DNA of 7,380 bases, taken from contig JBMFXG010000138.1 of NCBI GenBank assembly GCA_049964535.1, positions 1 through 7,380 on the forward strand, read 5' to 3'. Every line of letters starts with the position of its first letter. Within the stretch, counting starts at the first letter, position 1. The DNA comes from JAJYZP01 sp049964535 (GTDB lineage Bacteria > Actinomycetota > Acidimicrobiia > Acidimicrobiales > Acidimicrobiaceae). The notes under the pieces were generated by a model. The model did no database searches. It was not told the DNA's origin and worked only from the letters and a program-made list of their open reading frames with translations. The position numbers and the translations under genes were made by a program. Positions 1-6,126 of the stretch are shown one piece after another.

Positions 1-1284
1 TTTGTAGCGGTTCTAGCTCGTCGACGTGTTGTATTTGCTGGGTGTGTGATTGCTGGTGTGCTCTGCTCTGCTCTTGCGATAGCTTTTTTTGGGCTTGTAC
101 TTCTGGCACTTTTAATCTCGCAATGTGCAGCGGCAGGCGATGACGGAAAAATGCGACGATTCTTCGCCGACATGGTTCACACTTCTCTGCGCTTCTACGT
201 GCTTGTAGTGGTAGCTGCATTAGCTCTGTTTGGCCTGGTCGATCGCGCTTTCCCGACGGGTGGTCGCTACCCCTTCTTCGTCTCAGATCTCCTCATGATT
301 ATCGTGATCTCGGGGCTCGTGGTTGCATCACTCTTTGTGGCTCCTCTCTCTCTCGATCCAACACTTCGACGAGCGCTTCTAGCGGGTTCGGTGCTCTATG
401 CCGCATCGTCGTTGGTTCTCTTTTTCATACCGAGCCCCGTTGGGGCGAACCTATCGCGTCTCTCGGAGTTCGGACTCCCTCTGCTTGGTCTCCTGATGGT
501 CGGTGTGACGCGTAAGGGGTCGCAGGCGACGAAGGGGAGGAGTATGCGACCTGCAGCGCTTTTCTTTCTACTTGCACTGGTGGTAGTGGTCGTACCTTGG
601 AGTTTTACCTCCGTTGATGGCCCATTGTTTAACCCCAGTGCAGCGCGGACTGGACGTGCGAGCTACTGGAGTGGTGCTACTGCTTACCTTGCTTCGCACC
701 TTCAGAGTGGACAACGGGTTGAGCTCGTCGATCCAGCTTCTCATTCCGGTGACTACTTCTTAGCGCACGCAGGTATCTCGCTGGTTCGGGGTTGGTTTCG
801 TCAAGACGATTTTCCTCTGAACGAGACGCTCTACTCACCCACGCTGTCAGCCGTACAGTATCTTCATTTTTTGCGGACACGAGCTGTCTCTTTTGTCGTC
901 CTTCCAGGTGGACCGTATGATTTCTCTTCGCAACGAGAAGCGACTATTGTCTCGAAGCGTCCATCTGGACTTCGGCTCGTTTGGAGAAGAGGGTCGGTCG
1001 AAGTTTTTGCTGTTCGCCAGACAGACCCACTGATATCAGGAGGCAGAGTACTCGTGTTCCATCAGAGCACTCTGACCGTACGACTTGTGGGTCGCACAAC
1101 GCACCTGATCCGGATTAACTATTCGCCCTATCTCGTACCGTCGCAGGGCTGTCTCGAACGAGTTGGACCGGGCCTCATGCGATGGGTTGGAGCCGCCGCT
1201 GGCGATCGGACGATCTCCTTCAACCTCTCGTTCGAACGGATACTTGCGGAGAGTGTGGTCCCGGCGAGTCGAACCTGTTCCTAA
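1..1284 (+). CDS. Large multi-pass membrane protein with extracytoplasmic C-terminal domain (5'-truncated by window edge)
   Basis: The reading frame is open from base 1 to the TAA at 1282-1284. A GTG at 46 could be a start, but the 15 codons before it read as an Arg-rich loop (LARRR) running straight into a membrane segment, so this is more likely the C-terminal part of a longer protein. Counting from the GTG, hydrophobic segments lie near residues 2-26, 49-67, 80-103, 108-129, 142-155 and 169-187. A largely soluble region follows (about 190-412) with motifs such as RGWFRQDDFP (248-257) and YSPY (359-362). A PVGANLSRL stretch (131-139) sits between helices. From memory, this arrangement resembles big actinobacterial integral membrane proteins annotated as hypothetical or GT-C glycosyltransferase-like, acting at the cell envelope. 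No catalytic residue can be assigned from this part, so the function is unknown. It runs in the same direction as dxs, 108 bases upstream. Confidence 0.8.
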   Translation, partial: FVAVLARRRVVFAGCVIAGVLCSALAIAFFGLVLLALLISQCAAAGDDGKMRRFFADMVHTSLRFYVLVVVAALALFGLVDRAFPTGGRYPFFVSDLLMIIVISGLVVASLFVAPLSLDPTLRRALLAGSVLYAASSLVLFFIPSPVGANLSRLSEFGLPLLGLLMVGVTRKGSQATKGRSMRPAALFFLLALVVVVVPWSFTSVDGPLFNPSAARTGRASYWSGATAYLASHLQSGQRVELVDPASHSGDYFLAHAGISLVRGWFRQDDFPLNETLYSPTLSAVQYLHFLRTRAVSFVVLPGGPYDFSSQREATIVSKRPSGLRLVWRRGSVEVFAVRQTDPLISGGRVLVFHQSTLTVRLVGRTTHLIRINYSPYLVPSQGCLERVGPGLMRWVGAAAGDRTISFNLSFERILAESVVPASRTCS

Positions 1285-1326
1285 GAGGCGTCGATGAGAC
1301 AAACCCAAGAAGGTCAGAATTGGTCT

Positions 1327-1332
1327 TAGAAT
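1327..1332 (+). promoter_or_regulatory. Possible -10 hexamer upstream of dxs
   Basis: TAGAAT matches the TATAAT consensus at five of six positions and lies 60 bases before the dxs start codon, in the gap after the membrane protein gene. I find no convincing -35 hexamer at 16-18 bases upstream (the bases there read CCCAAG), so this is a weak candidate. dxs could instead be read through from the upstream gene, since no terminator is visible in the gap. Confidence 0.2.
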
Positions 1333-1381
1333 TATGGAAGGTTTCTCCGCCGAACTCGTTGCAACGGTGGAACGGGCGATT

Positions 1382-1385
1382 GGAG
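1382..1385 (+). promoter_or_regulatory. Ribosome binding site of dxs
   Basis: GGAG lies seven bases before the ATG at 1393, which is good Shine-Dalgarno spacing. It decides the start: the overlapping ATG at 1389 is in another frame and stops after four codons (at 1401-1403), whereas the ATG at 1393 begins a protein whose N-terminus aligns with the usual DXS start (leucine-rich, then SPxDL). Confidence 0.65.
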
Positions 1386-1392
1386 TGCATGT

Positions 1393-3342
1393 ATGTGGCT
1401 TGAGCAGTTGAGCTCCCCGGACGATCTAGCTGCGCTCTCGTATGCAGAACTCGACGAGCTGAGTGAAGAGATTCGGACCTTCATCATTGATGTCGTTTCC
1501 AGTCATGGTGGCCACCTCGGCTCAAATCTTGGTGCAGTTGAGTTGACCATTGCGCTCCATCGAATCTTTCACTCACCGAGAGATGTCATTTTGTTCGACA
1601 CGGGTCATCAAGCATACGTTCACAAGCTCCTTACGGGTCGAAGCAAGGATTTCGAGTCGCTCCGACGCTCCGGTGGTCTCTCTGGGTACCCAAATCGCCG
1701 GGAGTCAGAACACGATTGGATTGAAAACTCACATGCCTCGACAGCTCTGAGCTATGCCTACGGGCTTGCTGCCTCGCTTCGGCTCGGTCGTGGTCCTCTT
1801 CCGGGCTCAACTCAAAGCGCTCGAGACCCTGGTGCTCCTCGACGAGTTGTCGCCGTTGTTGGAGATGGAGCACTGACCGGTGGGATGGCCTACGAAGCGT
1901 TGAACAATATTGGTCACTCTCAGTCGGAGATCACGATCATTTGGAACGATAATGGTCGCTCGTATGCCCCGACGATCTCGCGCTTGTCTCAGTCGATTAC
2001 GAAGATTCGCCTCCACCCTTCCTATATCCAGGCCCGGAGCCGATTAGGTCGGATGATCTCGGAGATACCGGCCGTTGGTGGTCTTGCGTCATCGTCGTGG
2101 ACGGGCCTTACCGGGGCGCTTCGTGAGGCTATCGAACCACGAGTGTTTTTTGAAGCTCTGGGCGTTCGCTACGTTGGACCGGTAGATGGTCACGATATTG
2201 CCGAGCTCGAGTATGCCTTGGAAGGCGCTTCGGGATGGTCCGGACCGATTGTGGTTCATGTCCTCACGCAAAAGGGTCGCGGATATGGACCGGCAGAGGA
2301 TGACGAAATCAACTGCATGCATGATTTGAAGGCCCCTCAAGTTACCAAGGTCGTCGATGGAGAGCCGCTGCGTTCGTTCACGGAAGAGTTTTCCAGGTCG
2401 CTGCTTGCGCTTGCACAGCAGCGCCCTGAAGTCGTTGCAATCACTGCGGCGATGCCTGGTCCGACCGGCCTCTTGGCGTTTGCCGAGCAGTTTCCCGATC
2501 GATTCTTTGATGTCGGCATAGCAGAACAGCACGCTGCCACAAGCGCTGCTGGTATGGCAATGGGTGGTTTGCGACCTGTTGTGGCGATCTATTCAACTTT
2601 TCTCTCGCGGGCTTTTGATCAAATCAATCTGGATGTTGGGCTGCATGGTGCACCCGTAGTATTTGCGATCGATCGTGCTGGAGTCACTGGTGAGGATGGA
2701 CCGTCACATCACGGGGTGCTTGATATTGTGCAGATGCTCTCGATCCCGAGCATGGTGGTCTTTGCTCCTTCCTCAACGGACGAGGTTGGAGAGATGCTCC
2801 GCACTGCTCTAGAGCTACCAGGTCCGAGCTCCATTCGATTCCCCAAAACTCCTGGCCTCAAACGGATTGCGGGCGAGATTGGTTCTGGGTGCCATGCGCG
2901 GAAGATACTCGCAAATGGTGGTCGTTTAGCGGTTGTTGGCGTTGGAAAGATGGTCGCTCCAGCGTATGAAGTCGTGCTCGGACTCGTTGAGGACTCAGTT
3001 CCCGTCGACCTTTGGGATCCACGCTGTCTGCAACCTCTTGACTCCGCTATGCTCGATGAACTCTCTGGAGCCTCTTTGGTGGTCACGATCGAGGATGGCT
3101 TAGTGCACGGCGGAGCTGGTGAGCACGTAGCGTCCTGTCTGCGAAGTCGTCGGCAGAATATTGTTGTGGTGAATCTCGGTCTACCAACGTCGTTTCTACC
3201 GCATGGGAATGCCGATGCCCTGTTGGCAGAGTTGGGACTTGATGTTGAAGGAATCCGTGCATCGATCACGGCACATTGGAAGGTTGTCGAAGCATCTTCG
3301 GTGGGCTTAGGAGATGCCATCGAGCGCACGTGGGACGTGTAA
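1393..3342 (+). CDS. dxs: 1-deoxy-D-xylulose-5-phosphate synthase
   Basis: This thiamine diphosphate enzyme condenses pyruvate and glyceraldehyde 3-phosphate, releasing CO2, to give 1-deoxy-D-xylulose 5-phosphate: the first step of the MEP isoprenoid pathway and a branch point to thiamine and pyridoxal. It is cytoplasmic and dimeric. At 649 residues it has normal family length. The N-terminal ThDP domain (about 1-315) shows GGHLGSNLG (39-47), DTGHQAY (69-75), the cofactor/metal motif GDGALTGG (157-164) through NDN (185-187), YVGPVDGHD (260-268) and KGRGYGPAE (294-302). The transketolase pyrimidine domain (about 325-490) has GIAEQHA (375-381) with catalytic Glu378, STFLSRAFDQ (401-410), and IDRAGVTGEDGPSHHG (426-441). 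Arg482 in IRFPK fits the substrate phosphate-binding Arg. A C-terminal transketolase domain follows (about 505-625). Residues 131-150 form a Pro/Gly/Ser-rich insertion compared with E. coli DXS, just before GDG. All key residues appear intact. No other MEP gene is nearby; a hairpin follows the stop. Confidence 0.97.
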   Translation: MWLEQLSSPDDLAALSYAELDELSEEIRTFIIDVVSSHGGHLGSNLGAVELTIALHRIFHSPRDVILFDTGHQAYVHKLLTGRSKDFESLRRSGGLSGYPNRRESEHDWIENSHASTALSYAYGLAASLRLGRGPLPGSTQSARDPGAPRRVVAVVGDGALTGGMAYEALNNIGHSQSEITIIWNDNGRSYAPTISRLSQSITKIRLHPSYIQARSRLGRMISEIPAVGGLASSSWTGLTGALREAIEPRVFFEALGVRYVGPVDGHDIAELEYALEGASGWSGPIVVHVLTQKGRGYGPAEDDEINCMHDLKAPQVTKVVDGEPLRSFTEEFSRSLLALAQQRPEVVAITAAMPGPTGLLAFAEQFPDRFFDVGIAEQHAATSAAGMAMGGLRPVVAIYSTFLSRAFDQINLDVGLHGAPVVFAIDRAGVTGEDGPSHHGVLDIVQMLSIPSMVVFAPSSTDEVGEMLRTALELPGPSSIRFPKTPGLKRIAGEIGSGCHARKILANGGRLAVVGVGKMVAPAYEVVLGLVEDSVPVDLWDPRCLQPLDSAMLDELSGASLVVTIEDGLVHGGAGEHVASCLRSRRQNIVVVNLGLPTSFLPHGNADALLAELGLDVEGIRASITAHWKVVEASSVGLGDAIERTWDV

Positions 3343-3351
3343 TCTCCTTTC

Positions 3352-3373
3352 GCCGCTCTTGCGCGAGAGCGGC
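3352..3373 (+). terminator. GC-rich hairpin after dxs, without a U tract
   Basis: GCCGCTCT (3352-3359) and AGAGCGGC (3366-3373) are perfect complements, giving an 8-base-pair stem with a 6-base loop that starts nine bases after the dxs stop. The bases after it (AACCAGATT) contain no T run, and neither does the minus-strand continuation. It is therefore not a classical Rho-independent terminator. It may act as a U-less terminator, as has been proposed for actinobacteria, or as an mRNA 3'-end stabiliser. The position right after a stop, between convergent genes, supports a 3'-end role. Confidence 0.5.
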
Positions 3374-3405
3374 AACCAGATTCGGGACCTGTGTAGGAGA
3401 GCGTG

Positions 3406-3417
3406 GCGAGTACTCGC
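3406..3417. repeat. 12-base perfect palindrome
   Basis: GCGAGTACTCGC is identical to its own reverse complement. It sits in the 212-base gap between the convergent dxs and SRAP genes, 64 bases after the dxs stop. It has no loop, so it suits a dimeric DNA-binding protein better than an RNA hairpin. No start codon of a supported gene lies close by, and chance occurrence is possible. The rest of the gap (3418-3554) contains only a short CTCCG-TT-CGGAG inverted repeat (3471-3482) and no gene I can support. Confidence 0.35.
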
Positions 3418-3554
3418 TCGTTTGACCTGGTGGGTAGGACGCTTGTTCGAGTCGATAGTGCCTGAGCGTTCTCCGTTCGGAGTGGGGTAGTTCGTGGTCT
3501 GGGTCGCAGTCCTCTGTGGACTCGTAGTCTTGTGGATACCTGGAGTTCGGTTCT

Positions 3555-4313
3555 TTATCGAAAAAGAGGGTCGGTCTCCTCGGGCTTTGTTATGAGTTCG
3601 GGCCAGTCGTTGCGAACCGAATTAACTCGAGGATCGGCCTCTTGAGCTCGGAGTGGAAGCGGTCGAGCGAGGTGCTCGAGGAGCAGAGGTTGAATCGGTT
3701 TGCCGTGCTCACCGATCCAAAGTGGGAGGGTCTCGGGAGTAAGCACGACCGGCTGTCGATCATGGATAGATCTGAGGTTCTCGTGTGCTGCGGTAGTGAG
3801 GGCTGCAAACTCTTGCTCTCCGGTTTCGTGATTGGGACGTGAGATGGCGGCCAACAGGAGTATCGGCGAGGTTGGGTCGCTGATGAAGTACGGTTTCTTG
3901 CTCGGCTCCACCGTCGATCGCTGCCACTCGTAATAACCGTTTGCAGGAACTACTTTGCGACCTTTGAGGAAGGCGGTGCGGAAGAACGATTTGCTTGCGA
4001 GTGTTTCAATTCGAGCATTGATCGGCCTGAGTGATCTTCCTCCAGTGCCGGCACTGCCCTGCTGAAGGCCCCAGCGTAGGGTACACGATTGGAGCTCTCG
4101 GTTTTGGTCGCCAATGCTCTCCAGCAGCGGTTCGAGCCCGATGACTTGTTGCGTAGGAGCTACGTTATAGCGAGCAGGCAAGTTCATCGGTGCGCTAGAG
4201 TCGTATCCAGCTTCGTTGGACCGCATCGTTGCGAGGATCAGAGCGTATCCAGCGCTCGACAATGCATCAGAGATGTCACCCTCTGTGAGGGCTTGGACGA
4301 ATCTGCCGCACAT
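3555..4313 (-). CDS. yedK: SRAP-domain abasic-site protein (YedK/HMCES family)
   Basis: Members of this family form a covalent thiazolidine link between Cys2 and the ring-opened abasic site in single-stranded DNA, shielding replication-blocking damage. The start is fixed by chemistry: after Met removal Cys2 must be N-terminal, and the protein opens MCGRF. Visible family motifs are RYNVAPTQ (48-55), LRWGL (79-83), INARIET (98-104), VVPANGYYEW (121-130), KKPYF (139-143), LLAAISR (153-159) and SIHDRQPVVL (182-191). Cys2, Asn99, Glu129 and His184 correspond to E. coli YedK Cys2, Asn75, Glu105 and His160; the spacing from Asn to Glu (30) and Glu to His (55) is the same in both. The protein is 252 residues against about 222 in E. 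coli. The extra length lies mainly before RYNVAP (about 13 residues) and between RYNVAP and INAR (about 11). No strong Shine-Dalgarno precedes the ATG. It is divergent from the MFS gene and convergent with dxs. I see no LexA-type operator. Confidence 0.95.
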   Translation of the reverse strand: MCGRFVQALTEGDISDALSSAGYALILATMRSNEAGYDSSAPMNLPARYNVAPTQQVIGLEPLLESIGDQNRELQSCTLRWGLQQGSAGTGGRSLRPINARIETLASKSFFRTAFLKGRKVVPANGYYEWQRSTVEPSKKPYFISDPTSPILLLAAISRPNHETGEQEFAALTTAAHENLRSIHDRQPVVLTPETLPLWIGEHGKPIQPLLLEHLARPLPLRAQEADPRVNSVRNDWPELITKPEETDPLFR

Positions 4314-4413
4314 GCTCTGCAGTGTAGATCCTCAAGGGCACGACGGTCCTGTCGAGAATGCAGGAAGAAAGAAATAGTGGAATAGTACAACTACAGCGAA
4401 GGTTGAAGCCCAT
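4314..4413. promoter_or_regulatory. Divergent intergenic region between the SRAP and DHA2 exporter genes
   Basis: These 100 bases lie between two start codons pointing away from each other, so promoters for both genes are expected here. I find no hexamer pair close to consensus on either strand. The part nearer the exporter (about 4361-4392) is A-rich and contains the AATAGT/TAGTAC type of -10-like sequence without a good -35. A four-base-pair inverted repeat CGAC/GTCG (4341-4354) is too short to call an operator. The call rests on gene arrangement, not on a recognised motif. Confidence 0.4.
4398..4402 (+). promoter_or_regulatory. Probable ribosome binding site of the DHA2 exporter
   Basis: GAAGG ends eleven bases before the ATG at 4414, slightly longer than ideal spacing. 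It is the only purine-rich Shine-Dalgarno-like stretch near this start and supports the start at 4414 over the next in-frame ATG at 4513. Confidence 0.4.
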
Positions 4414-5997
4414 ATGTCGAAGCAGAACCTGAAGGTAACCTCGTCGGAGGTGAGTGCTGCCTCCGCAGTTGAGGATGATCCACAACCTCGGACCTATACC
4501 CACCGAGAGATCATGACGATTTTTTCAGGGCTGATGCTGGCGATGCTGCTTGCTGCGCTGGATCAGACGATCGTTTCGACCGCGTTACCGAGGATTGTCT
4601 CGCAGCTCGGCGGGGTTTCGCATCTGTCGTGGATTGTGACTGCATATCTTCTGGCATCGACGATCGTTACCCCTCTCTATGGGAAGATCTCGGATCTCTA
4701 CGGCCGGAAGAGGATCTTTCAGTTCGCTATCGTCCTATTTCTGATTGGCTCAGCTCTGAGTGGGCTTTCTCAGAATGTCTATGAGCTCATTGCGTTTCGT
4801 GCGCTCCAAGGTCTTGGCGGAGGCGGACTATTCGCTCTGGCGCTAGCGATCATCGGAGATATTGTTCCGCCGAGGGAACGCGGCCGGTACCAGGGTTACA
4901 CGGGAGGAGTCTTTGCCTTTGCGAGCGTCGGTGGACCTCTGATCGGTGGTTTCTTGACCGACGCGATCTCCTGGCGGTGGATCTTCTACGTCAATATTCC
5001 GATCGGCATTGCTGCGTTGGTGGTCACCTCGGCAGTACTGAAGCTCTCTGTTCGCCGTGTCGAACACTCGGTCGACTATCTCGGTGCAGGGCTCGTTGCG
5101 GGTGGAAGCGGCGGAGTCCTACTGGTTACGGTTTGGGGAGGTGCAACGTATCCGTGGGGCTCGTGGCAGGTGATCTCACTGTCGATAGTCAGTGTCGTAC
5201 TGATCGGTCTCTTTATTTGGCGTCAGAGTACTGCTCGAGAGCCAATTCTACCGCTGAAGCTTTTCAGGAACCGAACCTTCTCGGTCTCTTCGCTCGTTGC
5301 GTTTCTCGTCGGCTTAGCGCTCTTTGGAGCGGTTATCTTTCTACCCGAGTACCAGCAGTTAGTTCTGGGCGACTCGGCTACTAAATCTGGTCTGGCGCTC
5401 ACACCCCTCACGCTCGGCATCGTGGTTGGATCGGTCGGTTCAGGTCAGCTGACCACGAGAACCGGAAAATACAAGATCTTTCCTATTCTCGGTATGCCCA
5501 TTTTGATCCTTGGGTTCCTGATTCTCTCTCGTCTAACTTTGACAACCTCGTACGCTCTGATGGCAGTAGCGATGGCGATCGTCGGTCTCGGACTCGGGCT
5601 CTCTATTCAGATTGTGGTACTGGCGACCCAGAACGCCGTTGAATTCAAAGATATGGGTACAGCGACATCAGCGATTACCTTTTTCCGTAGTCTTGGTGGA
5701 TCCCTTGGAACCTCTATTTTCGGGTCGATCTTGATCAATCGGCTGGCCTATAACTTCCATCGTTATCTTCCACCTTCGTCGGGAGGTTCGAAGATTTCGC
5801 CGGAGTCGCTAGCAGGAGCTTCGCAACTCAATGGTCTGTCGACAGTAGTTCGGACCGGAGTGCTGCAGAGTTTTGTGCACAGTATCGATGCAGTCTTTCT
5901 CTGGGCGGTTCCCTTCGCTGCTTTGGCCCTTCTAGCAGCGATTTTTCTACCGGAACTTCCTCTTCGAAGCCGTGGGCCGGCCGTTATGGCCGAGTAA
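4414..5997 (+). CDS. Major facilitator exporter, DHA2 (EmrB/QacA, 14-helix) family
   Basis: This is an integral membrane, probably proton-coupled, exporter of small molecules; relatives export drugs, dyes, antibiotics or toxic metabolites. The length of 527 residues fits the 14-helix DHA2 group. After a polar N-terminal tail of about 32 residues, helix 1 ends in motif D1, LDQTIVSTALP (49-59). Motif A follows (GKISDLYGRKR, 90-100), then motif B (RALQGLGGGGL, 129-139) and the antiporter motif C region (SVGGPLIGGFLTD, 171-183), which marks exporters. WRWIFYVNIPIG (188-199) and PILPLKLFRNRTF (277-289) are typical of DHA2 proteins, and FRSLGGSLGTSI (424-435) is the usual late-helix motif. The protein appears intact. 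No membrane fusion protein or outer-membrane partner is adjacent, as expected for a Gram-positive lineage. The gene diverges from the SRAP gene and is followed in the same direction by a second MFS gene. Substrate is unknown. Confidence 0.93.
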   Translation: MSKQNLKVTSSEVSAASAVEDDPQPRTYTHREIMTIFSGLMLAMLLAALDQTIVSTALPRIVSQLGGVSHLSWIVTAYLLASTIVTPLYGKISDLYGRKRIFQFAIVLFLIGSALSGLSQNVYELIAFRALQGLGGGGLFALALAIIGDIVPPRERGRYQGYTGGVFAFASVGGPLIGGFLTDAISWRWIFYVNIPIGIAALVVTSAVLKLSVRRVEHSVDYLGAGLVAGGSGGVLLVTVWGGATYPWGSWQVISLSIVSVVLIGLFIWRQSTAREPILPLKLFRNRTFSVSSLVAFLVGLALFGAVIFLPEYQQLVLGDSATKSGLALTPLTLGIVVGSVGSGQLTTRTGKYKIFPILGMPILILGFLILSRLTLTTSYALMAVAMAIVGLGLGLSIQIVVLATQNAVEFKDMGTATSAITFFRSLGGSLGTSIFGSILINRLAYNFHRYLPPSSGGSKISPESLAGASQLNGLSTVVRTGVLQSFVHSIDAVFLWAVPFAALALLAAIFLPELPLRSRGPAVMAE

Positions 5998-6052
5998 GGC
6001 TATTCACGTAATGAAGACTGTCGGTCGTCACTTTTCGCTTTGCAGGTGTAGC

Positions 6053-6084
6053 GGTGGTACGAATTTCCTAACGAGCCACCTTTT
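6053..6084 (+). terminator. Candidate Rho-independent terminator after the DHA2 exporter gene
   Basis: GGTGGTACG (6053-6061) pairs with CGAGCCACC (6072-6080) in a nine-position stem with one T-G wobble and one A-A mismatch, and a ten-base loop. TTTT (6081-6084) follows immediately. It lies 55 bases after the stop of the DHA2 exporter and 42 bases before the next start. The stem is imperfect and the T run short, so termination may be partial. If it works, the two exporter genes are not a simple operon. Confidence 0.4.
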
Positions 6085-6115
6085 GGATGGACAAGCTCGT
6101 TCAGTGGTCATGCTT

Positions 6116-6120
6116 GAGGA
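6116..6120 (+). promoter_or_regulatory. Ribosome binding site of the second MFS gene
   Basis: GAGGA lies six bases before the ATG at 6127. This supports 6127 as the start; an ATG at 6120 overlaps the site and is in another frame, and the next in-frame ATG at 6154 has no comparable site. Confidence 0.6.
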
Positions 6121-6126
6121 TGTCCG

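Noticed and set aside
2089..2532. 147-codon open frame on the minus strand opposite the middle of dxs
   Set aside because: It is entirely antisense to conserved DXS motifs, with no recognisable family pattern.
2709..3329. 206-codon open frame on the minus strand opposite the 3' part of dxs
   Set aside because: It lies wholly inside the well-supported dxs gene, its product is rich in Ser, Thr, Arg and Pro without any domain-like pattern, and it has no recognisable motif. It is a shadow of dxs codon usage.
3440..3465. GTTCGAGTC resembling a tRNA T-loop in the dxs-SRAP gap
   Set aside because: The flanking bases form only three of five T-stem pairs, and no acceptor stem, anticodon arm or D-arm can be assembled around it.
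3403..3465. GTG-started 20-codon frame whose DLVGRTLVRVD vaguely recalls the phosphoglycerate kinase N-terminus
   Set aside because: The match is about ten residues, lacks one position of the kinase motif, stops at once, and shows no further kinase similarity downstream. The GGAG before it is only three bases from the GTG. Chance is more likely than a gene remnant.
4314..4413. Searched for a LexA/SOS operator (GAAC-N4-GTTC type) upstream of the SRAP gene
   Set aside because: No such inverted repeat is present, so SOS control cannot be claimed despite the family's historical name.
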